From Laetiporus sulphureus 93-53 (lineage: Eukaryota; Basidiomycota; Agaricomycetes; Polyporales; Laetiporaceae), in assembly GCF_001632365.1 (NCBI RefSeq), contig NW_024468510.1:64310-128309 (forward strand): a stretch of DNA of 64,000 nt, in the 5' to 3' direction. Below the pieces are notes generated by a model that worked only from the letters and a program-made list of their open reading frames with translations, made no database searches and was not told where the DNA came from. The position numbers and the translations under genes are program-made. Below, in pieces: positions 1 through 11,805 of the stretch. The stretch's first letter is position 1. Each line of letters opens with the position of its first letter.

Positions 1-1
1 C

Positions 2-310
2 ACATCGACCGTGACGAACTTCAGCCGGTCACTCATCGGTGATCTCGCGACGGACTACGCGTCCACGCACGCGTCGATGCGCCCGGTGACGATTGCCCTG
101 ATCGCAGTCGTCGGCGTCATGGGCTTGGGATACGTCGTCCTGGCTGCGCTGTTCTTCACGAGGCGTGGCCGCAAGGATGGCAAGGACCGCTCGTACGTCC
201 GCCCGGATATGGCTGGGCGCACTCTGGTGCCTACCACGGAAAAGTTGGATTTGGCTTCTGAGCCGTACGACCCGGTTCACGTCTCCCTAGGTGCTCGTGC
301 GGATGCGTGA
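2..310 (+). CDS. C-terminal end of a single-pass membrane protein (5' partial)
   Basis: The frame is open from the window edge to a TGA at 308-310, so only the last ~102 residues are visible. They show a short serine/threonine-rich stretch, one strong hydrophobic segment (about residues 29-50 of the visible part, VTIALIAVVGVMGLGYVVLA), then a basic stop-transfer cluster (RRGRKDGKDR) and a short hydrophilic tail. This is the architecture of a type I membrane protein with a short cytoplasmic tail; fungal cell-wall or sensor-like proteins look like this, but the ectodomain lies outside the window and the family cannot be named. The TM and stop-transfer are seen directly; orientation is inferred from the positive-inside rule. 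Confidence 0.6.
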   Translation, partial: TSTVTNFSRSLIGDLATDYASTHASMRPVTIALIAVVGVMGLGYVVLAALFFTRRGRKDGKDRSYVRPDMAGRTLVPTTEKLDLASEPYDPVHVSLGARADA

Positions 311-1139
311 GTATCTCACGACATGTCATTAACGGCGATAGATTGCTACTGTATATGATAACGCCTCTTGCGTTGGACTGCTTGACCGATGTATCGTAGC
401 CAACTTGTATCTAGCCGGACAATTAATAGCATCCGGTGTACGATATCCCTCAGCGCGTGAAATCTGGATATTAAGCATTTGACATTCACGAAACGTTTTT
501 CAGTGATTGAGAAGATGTACAGTATAAACGAGAGATATGATACGCACTCCTCCTCAGTGACTCCGCAGCCGCAGCCGCAGCAAAAAAGCCTTCCAACCGT
601 CGTCCATACAGAAGAAACCAGCACGAACGAACGCAAGCAAGCCATCCGTGCGGTGAATGCAACAACGGCCTCGGACATACGAAGCATGCAACAAACATCA
701 TGTGGCCATTGTAAACGGGTCAGACGGTCAAGTCCGCTATGCAGGATTGGGCGGGACAAAAGTACGAATATAGTCTGTATGAATGCAGGTAGCTACGAGG
801 TATGCAAGTTGAGTGTAGTACACGATGGCGCCGAGTCCCAAAGCACGTAAACTACGGGTTTTAATATACGTGTTCGTCGTGACCGATGAAGCGCGAGAGA
901 AAAAAGAGGGTGTGAAGAGACAGGCTGCAAAGCGTGAACATTATATGTGAACGAGGCAGGCATGGAACGAGAGAGAGTGTGTGCAAAGTGGCAACGGAAC
1001 GAACGTGGCGTCCAAAGTGGATAGTGAACAAATGCAGCGGAACAAATAAACGCGATGCACATACACATCTCATCCATCCCAATCGAACAACATAAAAAAT
1101 CGCGATCGCGAGAAGCCATCCGAGCGCGTCTAGCCAATG
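311..1139. other. Gene-free interval between convergent gene ends
   Basis: About 830 bases lie between the end of the partial membrane protein gene and the end of the minus-strand gene at 1140. It is AT-richer than the flanking exons and probably holds the two 3' UTRs. Short open frames on both strands have no recognisable protein character. I see no tRNA, repeat or other structured element. Confidence 0.4.
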
Positions 1140-4100
1140 TCATGAAATGACCGTCTGTCTCCTCGACTGCGACGGTCTGCTGAGGATCTGAAATCCAGAC
1201 GACGGCCGCGCCCACGAGTTATGCTCGGAGACGATCGTCGGCCTCGACGCCGACGTCGCCGACTGGTGGGACGCTGGCACCGTCGGCATCGACGAATGGT
1301 GGTTCGACGAGCGCCCCGGCACCGCAGACGACGACCGCGTGCTCCGCCGCTCGTCGCGATCCCTACTGAGCTCGCGCTCGCTGCGGCCTCCAGCAGCGAT
1401 GGAGGGGTACACCTGCGACATCCGGTGCAAGTCGCCATCAACGCTCGAACGACGCATCTGGGTATATTCGCGCGGGGACCGCGACGATGGTGACGTCTGC
1501 TCTGCAAGTTGGCCCTGACTCGCACGCACCGCGCCCTTGCTCGCGCTCGGCGGGAACGTCTCCCTTGCCGCGCGCTTAGCACTCGGCGATGAGCTCTGCG
1601 AGCGCGATTGTTGCTGCTGCTGCTGATGTTGGTGCTGCTGATGTGATGACTGGGGCTCCGGCGCACGAGGCGGCGTCGGCGACGAGCTGTGCGACCTCCG
1701 CTGGCTTTGACCCTGGCTGCTGTGCTCATGGCTGCGCTTGCTCTGCGACGACGGCGGGCGATACCCAAACTGCTGCATCACGAACGGCGGCGTCGGCGGG
1801 ATAAGCGGCTCCATGCCCATCGGCATGCCATATGCCGCAACGGGGACGGGGACGGGCACCGCCATCGGGACGACCATCTGCATCGGCGAGACGTTCATCA
1901 TGCCCATGTTCATGCTCATCCGATTCATGTTCATCCCCATCGGCATGCCCATGGCCATCCCCATATTCATCGGAGCGCCACCCATCCACGGGTTCGCCGA
2001 GAGCGACGCTGCACGGTCCCTGCCATCACCCGCCATCGACGCGCGCTGCGCCTGTGGAGTGGTCGCGCTCCCACTACGCTCGCGTGGGCGGACGTCCGGC
2101 GCAGATGACGAGCGTGCGGACTGACCGAGGGTCGGTGGCGGCGCGAGGGGCGAATGTGAATGTGACTGGTGCGACGACGATTTCTGGCTGCCGCTCCCGC
2201 TCGGTGCTGGTGACGAGTTCCGCGCGCCTGGGACAGAGAGGTGGTGCATCGACGACGCGGGTGAGCCGTTCCGTGCACCCACAGGTGTAGGCTCGCTCTG
2301 CCTCCTCTCGTCGTACACCGGCCGCTTGTACGACTCGTCCCTCGTCGTCTCTCTTCCCCTCCCCGCCCCAACGCTCTCCCTCCTCCCCCTCGAACCACCA
2401 TAATCTCCACCCGGCGTCACCCCCGCCACGGTCGGCGGCACGAATCGCATGCCCTCCCGTCTATTCCTCGCTGCCGTCAGTTCCTCCGCATACATCCTCC
2501 TCATCCTCTCCTCCTCGTACTCTCTCCGTTCTTTCTCTTTCTCCATCCGCTTCCGCTGCTCCTCCTCCATGCGTGCGCGCTCCGCCCGGCGCTGCTCCTC
2601 CTGTGCCCTGCGCGCGCGCTCCTCAGCGAGGAAGCGCTGCTTTTCCAAGCGCTTCTGCTTGATCCGCTGGACGTACCCCAGCGGCACATTATCGTTGCGC
2701 TCGGGCCGCTCGTCCTCCGCGAAGCGCACCCCGAGCTTCTGCGGTGCTGGCGCCTTCCCCGGAGCCTGCGAGGTGACAGTAGCAGGCGTGATCGTCGCGG
2801 TCGACGTGCTCGCGCTCGTGTTCGTCGGTGCGGGTGACGGGGTAGGCGCTGGCATGTCCGATGCAGACTTTGAGGGCGACTTGACGGGCGAGTAGGGGTT
2901 AGGGAGAATCATGTTCTGCTCTATACGCAGGGGCGATGGTTGGGCCTTGTGTGGCTGCGTCTGCACGCGGGGCGACGTACCTGCAGAAGAAGGCGAGCGT
3001 TCACAGCACACGCAGTTCAGCGTCAGCAACATTGCCATCATCAAGGGGGCAAGCGAGTCAAGAATGAATAGAAGAATAGAAAGGATCGGCTCGCACCGCG
3101 CGCGCAGTCGAGACGAGGTGAAGGAGCCGCACGGCAGCAGGCCGGCGAGTGGTCGATGTGAAGGTGAAGGAAATGCACACCCAGCCTCCGGGGGTAGCAA
3201 AAGACCTGAACGTGCCCGGAAAGGACACACAGCGAGAAGCACGGCTCACCTGATCCCTGCTGGCCGATCGCTGCCTTTCCGCCACTAAGAACAGATGGAG
3301 GCTCCCCGCCAGGCGGCGACGTCGGCGTCGGCGGGCCCGAACTCGCAAGCGACGTGGAGCTCGTAGTGACACTGAGTGTCGGCGAGAGAACGGTGTCTAG
3401 TTCCTCGCCCATCAGCGCGGCCCACACTGGGAATGCCTGGTCCTGCGTCTGCGCTCGTGTTTGAGCAGAGCTGGAGCCAGGTTCGGCGCGAGGGAAAGGA
3501 AGCGTGGCACCGGACTGCGCCTGTCGTTTTTTGTCCTCCGCTGGCGTGCTATTCTGGTACAGATCCTCGGCGTGGAATCGCTGATCGTCATCCTCGCCGA
3601 GCCCTGCGAGCGCCTCCAGCGCCTCGCTGTACTCGAGCGCAGCAACGCCGAGGCCTGTGCCCGAGACAGACATGCACTTTACGCTGTCCGTGGAGGGGAC
3701 GTACACGACGAAGCGGTCCTCGAAGCACGGGCGCATGACCCACCGACGGAGCCCCTCGCTCATGGGCATGACACCGCGCACGCTGACCGTGGCCGGCGAG
3801 TCTAGCGTCAGTTTCGCGTCCGCGCTCGGCTTGGGATCGGGCCTGCGCGACCGCCCTGCGAAGGGGGCGAGGCATCGCTCATCGGCGGGGGAAAGGCGTT
3901 CTGGCGAGAGACGAGCGAGGACGTGCCGGTGTGCGAGCTGGCGGAGGAGGGGAGCATGCGATGGAGATGTGGCGAGGGCGCGAGTGGGATTTACAGAACG
4001 CGGGAAGAGCGGGAGGTGCTGCACAGGCAGGAGAGGCGGGGCCGAGAAGGCGGGAGCGAGGGCAGCCTGCGCAAGAGCTCGAGCGTAAGCAGCTGGAGAC

Positions 4101-4666
4101 ACCGGAGGACTCCTGGTGGTCTGAGTGACGACCTGCTGTGCGTGCATATGAGGAGGGGACGTGATGGTCGCAGTAGCCAATGCGGGAGTTGTAGTGGGCG
4201 GCGGCAATAGAGGCGCAGCGATAGCGGGCATGTGCTGGGCCTGGGCGATGCGGGTGCGCGGGGGCGGGGGCGCAGGGGTGAGTGGCTTGTCGTCGTCGTC
4301 GTCGTCGTCATTGTCATCGTCGCTGTCTTGGGTGGTCAGAACGGTGGGGGTATCATAGACAGCGGGAGCGGGGGCGACGTCGTCTTCTGGGGTGGAGGGC
4401 GCGACGCTGGAAGAGGAGGAGGAGGAGCCGCCGGCGGGGAGGGGCTTGCGGACGAGGGTTAGGAAGAAGCGGGACTTTGGCCTGGTAAGGATCGGGGAGG
4501 CGAGCTTGCTGTGTTTTGTGCGCGGATCACCGTTTGGGTAGTGGTCGGTGCGCTCAGTGGTGTGGGTGGACTGGGAGAGGTCGTCGGGGGTGTCGGAGCG
4601 AGAGTCTCTGTCCTTGTCCTTAACCTTGTCGCGGCGGGCGAAGAGGGCGGTGGTGAGGCGGCGCAT
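1140..4666 (-). CDS. Large low-complexity basidiomycete protein with a charged coiled coil
   Basis: I do not recognise a named family. Two exons join cleanly: 4666-3250 and 2980-1140, with a GTGAGC donor and CTGCAG acceptor in matching phase, giving about 1085 residues. The N-terminal part is Ser/Pro/Thr-rich with an acidic run of about ten Asp (near residue 115) and a more ordered block (about residues 285-345, with RRWVMRPCFEDRFVVYVPST) that looks like a small conserved domain. The C-terminal exon has a highly charged Arg/Glu coiled coil (about 545-640), then a Met/Gly-rich and a Pro/Val repeat tract, and ends in Ser/Gln-rich disorder. This pattern suggests a scaffold or RNA-associated protein, but that is inference. 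The start at 4666 (MRRLTTALFARRDK) is the first ATG of the long frame. Confidence 0.65.
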
Positions 4667-7600
4667 GAGAGGGAGCCGAAGACGTCAAAGCCGGTTATGT
4701 AGAAGCAGGGGAAGACGTGAGGGGTAGATATGCAGCGGAGGCGAGGAGAAGAGACAGCTTGGGCGGAGGATGGAGGCGAGGGATGGATCAGAAGAGGACG
4801 GCTGGGAACATTTGAGCCAGGCGGATGCGATGTGGACCGAGGCTCGGCGGAGGCTCGCGCACTGGGAACAGCAGTGACGACGCTGCGAATCGATCCGAGG
4901 ATGGCCCAGTTCGCATCATGCACGTTCACTTCACCACCGGCCGCCCGTCCGAGACGCTCCTCCCGCCCCACCGCGGATGTGGCCACCGCTTGGCTGTTTC
5001 GAGTCAGCCACACACGCTCACTGGCATCGATCCTGTGCTGCCCATGCAGTCCTCTGCAGTCCATCTGCCAGGCTTCCTCCATCCACTGCGCTCCCACTCG
5101 CGTACTATTTTTAATCACGCCTATCCCTGCAAATCTGTCATCATTCCCCTTTTATATGAACGCCTTTACGAAGACTTTATATTTACCCACGCCGTCTTCG
5201 CCAATCGTCTTCCCATTTATCCCGCTGCCACCGACACTCTTCTCCCGCTGCTTGCCGATGCGGTTAGCTCCGTCATGTGCCTGCCTTCAGATATCCCCCG
5301 ATCGACCGACGACGAGCCTTCTTCGCGGCAGTCATCGCTGGCCTAATCGTCTCAACGTACGGGCGAACGTGCTTGTCTTGACGCCAACGCCCTCTCAACA
5401 TCGCATTTCCCCCACCTTCCGCACCGATCCCACTCCGACAGACTGTCCCACCGCCCGGCTCGGACGCACGGAAGCATCTCGTCCAATATGGCGTCACCGC
5501 CTGAAACGCCAAGTTGTTGGCTCGCTCCTCGTCGGACATTCTTCCCCGTTTGTTTGACGGCCGTGATTGTGTTGCTGACACTCGACTCACTCGCCGAACT
5601 CCCCGCGCGATCCGGTTCAGGAGACCATCAGGAGCCCACAGAAAGGAGCAGCCGCTATCAGTCCATATTATGTGACGTCTCCAACTCACCACCCAGCACG
5701 TCATTGATCGCGACAGAGAACGAGCTGGAATGCACGTTCATCGTTCATTCCGTGGCACAAAGGCGGCCAAGCGACGAATCACGTAACGTCCTTCTGCGCA
5801 TCTTGTCATCAGCCAAACTGTTGACCGTCTTTGGAAACGCGTGCACCGCAAACCGGGTTCCAATCAGTGGCCACACTGATAATCAGCATCGCGGGCCCCG
5901 GCGAATGACAGCGTTCAGCCACAGCCCCGGCATGGACGCGTCAGACGTCTAGTGGCTGGTCCGCGTGAAATCCAGCAGCTCATACAGGGGACGAGGACGA
6001 AGACGGATGCGATGGCCAGGCCATAGCGTGAGTCCATTCCATGGACCCCATGCTGACGACACCGTCGTCAGCTTGAATGTGTATAGGTATCGCGGATAGT
6101 CCATTCCATCTTTGGGGTCAAGAGATGCAGACGCGTTTCAGAGGAATATCACAGCACGCATGACAAAGAACCGCAAGCACACGGTATTGAAAGTGAAGCC
6201 GCAGCGTGTAAGGTTTACCGCTTGTATGCTGCAGACGAAACGCAGTGATCCAGCGCCCATAAGCTGTGTTCAACAGCGTGAGGTGCGCTACCCGCCTCTA
6301 CTAAGCACGCCTATTCAATCGACTGTGATGCAAACTCCAGATGACTGTACTTGTCCGAGCCAACGATGGCTGAGCTTGTTAGCTTTTCACAGTTGGCGTC
6401 ACTGTTGGCGTACATGCCGCAACCCCGCAACGACGTCAGAACTTGCACGCATCGTGCGAGCATGGACCTCCCACGCGCGACGACCCGTGAATAGTCATTT
6501 GCATGATCACATTCGGAGACGAGGACCGTGCCGAGGTAACCGCGAATTTGAAGCTCGTGCATGCATCCACGGCAGGCCGCGCCTCTCTCCCGCACGCAAA
6601 GTGTAATGGAAGACTCAAAGCGTGGCCACCGTCGTCGTCTTTGCTCTGTTTGCTTCCTGGGTGCATCACTACGGATCGGTTCATTTAGTGGATCCGGAGC
6701 GTTCCAATTTTATCCTAGGTGTGTGGTACGTCTCCGTGTTTCATGCATTCATGGTTCGCGCTGGTCCTGCTCGCTTCGACTTGGTTAGTTAGAATCATTC
6801 CTCATTGAAGCGAAGCGTCTTTTTTGACGTGCAATACACCGATGTCAATGGGTCGACGGGCGTCGATCGTGACTTCGACGGCGCCTCGTCTGATTATTCG
6901 TCAGTTCCTCGTGATTTCGCGACTGCGGAAGGGTAGTGCTATACCCCACTGGCCACTGGCAAGCGCCTTCCGAGGACGTGTCGCGACGCGTCTGCGCTCG
7001 GTTCATCTGATTCTCCGTGATTTCGGCAGCCAGCACACCATAGAATCGGTAACTTTCTCGCATCGTGCAGGGGGGGGGGTGTATGTGCAGTTCCACATTC
7101 CATCTGTGGCGGGATGGCCGCTCGTCGTGTCACGCTGTGCGTGGGCGCGGTTCGCGAATGGAATGTGTGGTGGAGGACGCCGTTTCTTCTGCTTCTGCGT
7201 CCAAGGTTCGTACCGTTTGGCGAGTCGACGATCGTTGGGCTTACTCATGCTTCCTGCGGGACCGCTTGCACAGCCCGTCTCGTGAATGCTGCCGAATTCG
7301 CGACGTTTGAACATTGCTGGCAGCTGTGGCCCCAGGGTGTGGCGCGGGGGGAAGTGACGACCGGTGTACAATGTACATAAACATGTAATGACCTGTCGTT
7401 GCGTTATGAATAACAATTTGAAGTCAACGTCCTTCGTTCGCATGAATGGAATGTCAATGTACATTGGTCTTATTCGGTGTTTAGACTGCGCCAACGTGTC
7501 AAAGTCGATGAAATACGAATATTTCGTATAACGATTCGGGACTGTCATCCTCCCACAAAGATGATCACCTGAACAACACCTCGAGCGAGCGAGATACGTT

Positions 7601-8654
7601 CGCTACTTCTGTATTACACGCTTCCATCATTCAGATCGTGCGGCTGCTGCGGCGTGTGCCAAATTCCAATGTTGGCGGCTCCGTTGCACGTCTGTGCTTT
7701 TCATGGCACAAGACGGACCACGTAGTGCGTTGCCAATGCCAACGTTCGTAACGGCTCCGCGCTGCACACGTTCCACGCTCGATTGAATCGAGACGAACAC
7801 GTACGTAAAAATCATATCAGTTCATTGTCGAGCTTCCTCAAGCAGCACTCATGGACCGGTCTCAAGTCGCTCAATTCCCTCCTCTCCAGCGCTCTCACTG
7901 CTCGCGTTTTTTTTTCGCTAGCAACTCCGAAGGGCCCCCCCTGCTGCATTCCGACGAAGAAGCAGCCTGGCCACGACGAACGAACCACCGCATCACACCA
8001 TGTGGACCTGCAGCCGTCTCCAGACACCAGACAGTCGGCGAGTCTGCCAGTCTCACGACGCCTTCTATCATGCAGACAGGCATTCCCCGGGGTTGCACCC
8101 CGGCGTCCAGGCTCCTTAGGAAGCTCGCGAACTTGTTGTCCGACGTCAAGTGCGAACGCACCGCACACACGCTGCTTCGCAGGCATACGAGCGCATGCCT
8201 CAGAGGGACGATAGGACAACGTCTGCGAGGCCTCTGGGAACGTCCGCCGTGGTATCAGTGACATTGGCTTTCACAAAGCCTATTCTCTCACCGCGTGGTC
8301 TTGATAGTCGTTTATGCCGGTATCCAAGGGCATGTGAAGCCTTGCTTGGGAATGTATGGCTGGCGTTCCCATAGCGGGGCGCGTGGCACGCCCTGCCAGG
8401 AGAGGAAGCATTATAGCACGGTAGACCACCAGCACATACGAGTATCTCAGCCTCGCGGTGAACTCTTCTTCAGCCCGTGAAGACAAGGCGAAACCTAACT
8501 CCGGCTGCTTCACTGAACGAGTTATTATTGAGTATGTTAGAGTCCGCCGGCGAACGGCGAGAAAGCGATTGTAGTCGTAGAAGTACAGCTCCGAGAGACA
8601 GTAGATCGCATGCAGTCAGATAGCGCAAGTATAGGTGGTCATATGATGCGGGCA
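4667..8654. other. About 4 kb without a recognisable gene
   Basis: This is the longest gene-free stretch in the window, between the start of the 1140-4666 gene and the 3' end of the CENP-A gene. It has a pyrimidine-rich section (about 5040-5470, likely promoter or 5' leader of the minus-strand gene), a G10 tract near 7070-7079, and short open frames on both strands with random-looking composition. I tried to connect these frames by splice sites and found no chain resembling a protein family. No tRNA, snRNA or transposon end was recognised. A long non-coding transcript or a species-specific gene cannot be excluded. Confidence 0.4.
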
Positions 8655-9399
<745 letters not shown>

Positions 9400-9758
9400 T
9401 TCTGCGTTCTTGGCACTACTGCCGTCCTCAAGTGGGAGTAGTTGTTGGTGCAAGTGAGCGCGCCTATCGTGAAATTTAAATGTGGACTTACACAACGCGT
9501 AGAGGTCTGGTGTCTCAGCGAGAGGAGGAGGAGACTGTCAAAGGTATCACTGTAAAGGAGAGGTGGCCGGGCTGACCATACGGTCGACACGAATGTCAAC
9601 TTGACGCGTCGCCCTCATTTGGGAAATGTGACTGACGCGTGACTGACGCGTCTTCTCTGTCGTGCCCAGCGCTCCGCCTCTCTGTCTGCATCCGCTCCCT
9701 CTGCCGACCTGGAACGCATACCCTCGCTCAGCGGCCTGTTTGATATCACGTACCAGTA

Positions 9759-11392
9759 ATGACGGCAGGGGTGACCGGATACTTCAGGTTTACGGATATT
9801 TTCTTCGAGTGGCATGTATCCTATTTGTGTACTATCACCCACCCGATAGAGAATCTAATCGCATCTGTGGACGTTGCGGGTTGGCATGCTCGACAGGCAC
9901 CAAGCGCTTCCGAACAAGGAGGACATCGGCCCGCTGAAAGCACTGATCTCCTATGATGCCCTCGTACATCCTGACCACCCTCTTCGAGAGCAGGGAGTGG
10001 ACGGAATCGAGATGTATCTCGGTACGCGATATCAGCCTCTCACATCGGTAACGCGTTCTTTGACATTATGCTCTATAGGCACGTTCGCAAACGGAGAAAT
10101 GCGACTGCTGATGTCCTCTGCGCAAATCGAATATATGCGGTACTGGCTGCACGCCGTGGGCCTGACAGATTCATTGATACCACTTCCGGCATCGGATTGG
10201 ATGATCCGGCCAAGCGAGCTTGCCAACTGTTCTCCATGTGTCTACAGGGAAGCTTCGGTCCTCAAGAAGGCGATCAAGGTACTCTAGCAGACTCCTCATC
10301 TTATGGACTGTTCCACGGATCTGCCATCGTACATCAATACTTTTCCGCTAACACTTATGTTATACCAGACGATCGACAAAAACAACAAGAAGCTAAAATT
10401 TGCTCCTTCTCTCCTTACCAATCGCCGGCTGAACTTCGAGAGGATCCGCACCTTCTGGGCTGAGCGTGTCGGGACGTGGTGTGCGATGGACTTTGAGGCC
10501 TGGGAACGCGACCACCATGTTCTCACCGAGTTTGGGTGGAGCCTCGTTCGTTGGGAGGGCAATGAAGACGAGCAGAACGAAATCACGGAGGAAGGTCACT
10601 TGACCATCCGTGAACATAGAGGCTTCTTCAACGGCACATATGTCGATGACAATCGTGACGTAAGTGCGCATACTTACGCATTGTGCAGGAGCACTGATTG
10701 ACCGTGCGTGCATCAGAAATTTGGCTTCGGAGAAAGCGAAGAGGTGGACAAGAAAACATTCCGGAAACGGATCCTCGACCTCATCGAGACACACCGCCAA
10801 GCAGGCCCGCTTTTCCTCATCTTCCACGACAACAAGCAAGACATCAAGTATGAATGTTTCTGCCTCGCTCTCATCTCGACTGACACCGCGTTCGATCAGA
10901 TACCTGCGCTCAGACACCATCCAGGCCCTCACGGAATTCGAGTACCTCCTGCCAGACCAGGCACCCACGTCGGGTATCTACATCATCGACACAGCCGAAT
11001 TGTTCGCCGCGCTCGAGGGCGAGTCGGGCGGAAACAAGCGCTCGCTTGAGCGTGGGTGCAGGCTGCTCCAGTTACCCACCGAATATCTGCATAACGCGGG
11101 AAACGACGCGCACGTAAGTCTCCCATCTCTACTGAGTACCGTAGCTGTAGAGCTCATCATTGACTGCGCACAGTACACCATGGCCGTGCTGCGTTCGATG
11201 GCGTCCGGCGACCCGCTGGACGTGCAGCGCGAGAAGCGCTGGCCCAACCGCACGACTAGCTCAAACCCGAAGGTCGAGTTCAAGGCTTGGGAGGAAGACT
11301 CGGATATGTCTGACCTCGAGGGTGTGATGCCCGTTGATGCGGACGCGCAGCCTGGGAACGATGACGTGACGTGGAACGGGTTCGACATGTAA
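9759..11392 (+). CDS. Gfd2/YDR514C-like protein with DEDDh ribonuclease H-type fold
   Basis: Seven exons (9759-9811, 9897-10021, 10079-10278, 10369-10659, 10717-10847, 10900-11113, 11174-11392) sum to 410 codons. The C-terminal half matches the Gfd2/YDR514C C-terminal domain, a ribonuclease H-like fold: MDFEAWE carries the first acidic pair, FHDNKQDIKYL the second Asp, and LHNAGNDAHYT the His and last Asp of a DEDDh site. The N-terminal half (TGYFRFTDIFFEW, then FANGEMRLLMSSAQIEYM) is the conserved region that precedes this domain in fungi, as I recall it. Yeast Gfd2 is linked to Dbp5 and mRNA export; whether this protein is a nuclease is not shown. The first intron is best read as GC-AG (donor at 9812); a GT donor at 9788 also keeps phase. 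The middle exon is the least secure. Confidence 0.75.
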
Positions 11393-11805
11393 TTCAACGC
11401 GACTTTGTGCGTTGAACGGTACTAGTGGTATTTTTTGAGCTGGGCATGATATACCTAAGAATGTCTCAATAGGAAAGACGGACCTGCTTGAATATATTCT
11501 TGAACAACGTTGTCGGAACTGATATCTGAACGTTCCCGTGCACTGCGGCATTCTACATCCTCCGACGCCAAGGTCTGTACCACTCGAGCCAGTCAGTAAT
11601 GTTGGAAAGCACGACGGGCCCATAGATCCAGCCTGTGCGACACGAGTCGCGCATACATTTCATGCGAGGAACAGTCCAACAGAATATAACGCTACACTCT
11701 GCTCGTATCGAACGAGTTTTCCTCCATTAGGACTGTAAGATTATCGAAGCCTCTATCCAAATCCAAATGACCAAATAGTCTGCAATCCCGAGCGGAGTCC
11801 CATAT
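11393..11805. other. Tail-to-tail 3' region
   Basis: About 410 bases separate the stop codons of the convergent Gfd2-like and Lag1 genes. They are presumably the two 3' UTRs and terminators. No other feature is visible. Confidence 0.4.

Noticed and set aside
479..850. 123-codon open frame in the first intergenic region
   Set aside because: Random composition, no splice partners, and it lies where 3' UTRs are expected.
6112..8264. Several 90-180 codon frames in the 4-kb gap
   Set aside because: None has a domain, hydrophobic pattern or consistent splice chain; they occur on both strands as expected by chance at this GC content.
10068..10463. Plus frame with DDPAKRACQLFSMCLQG inside the Gfd2-like gene
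   Set aside because: It looks protein-like but no phase-compatible introns connect it to the flanking exons; the other frame continues from MSSAQIEYM to an ordinary donor at 10279 and matches the phase of the next exon, with better third-position GC.
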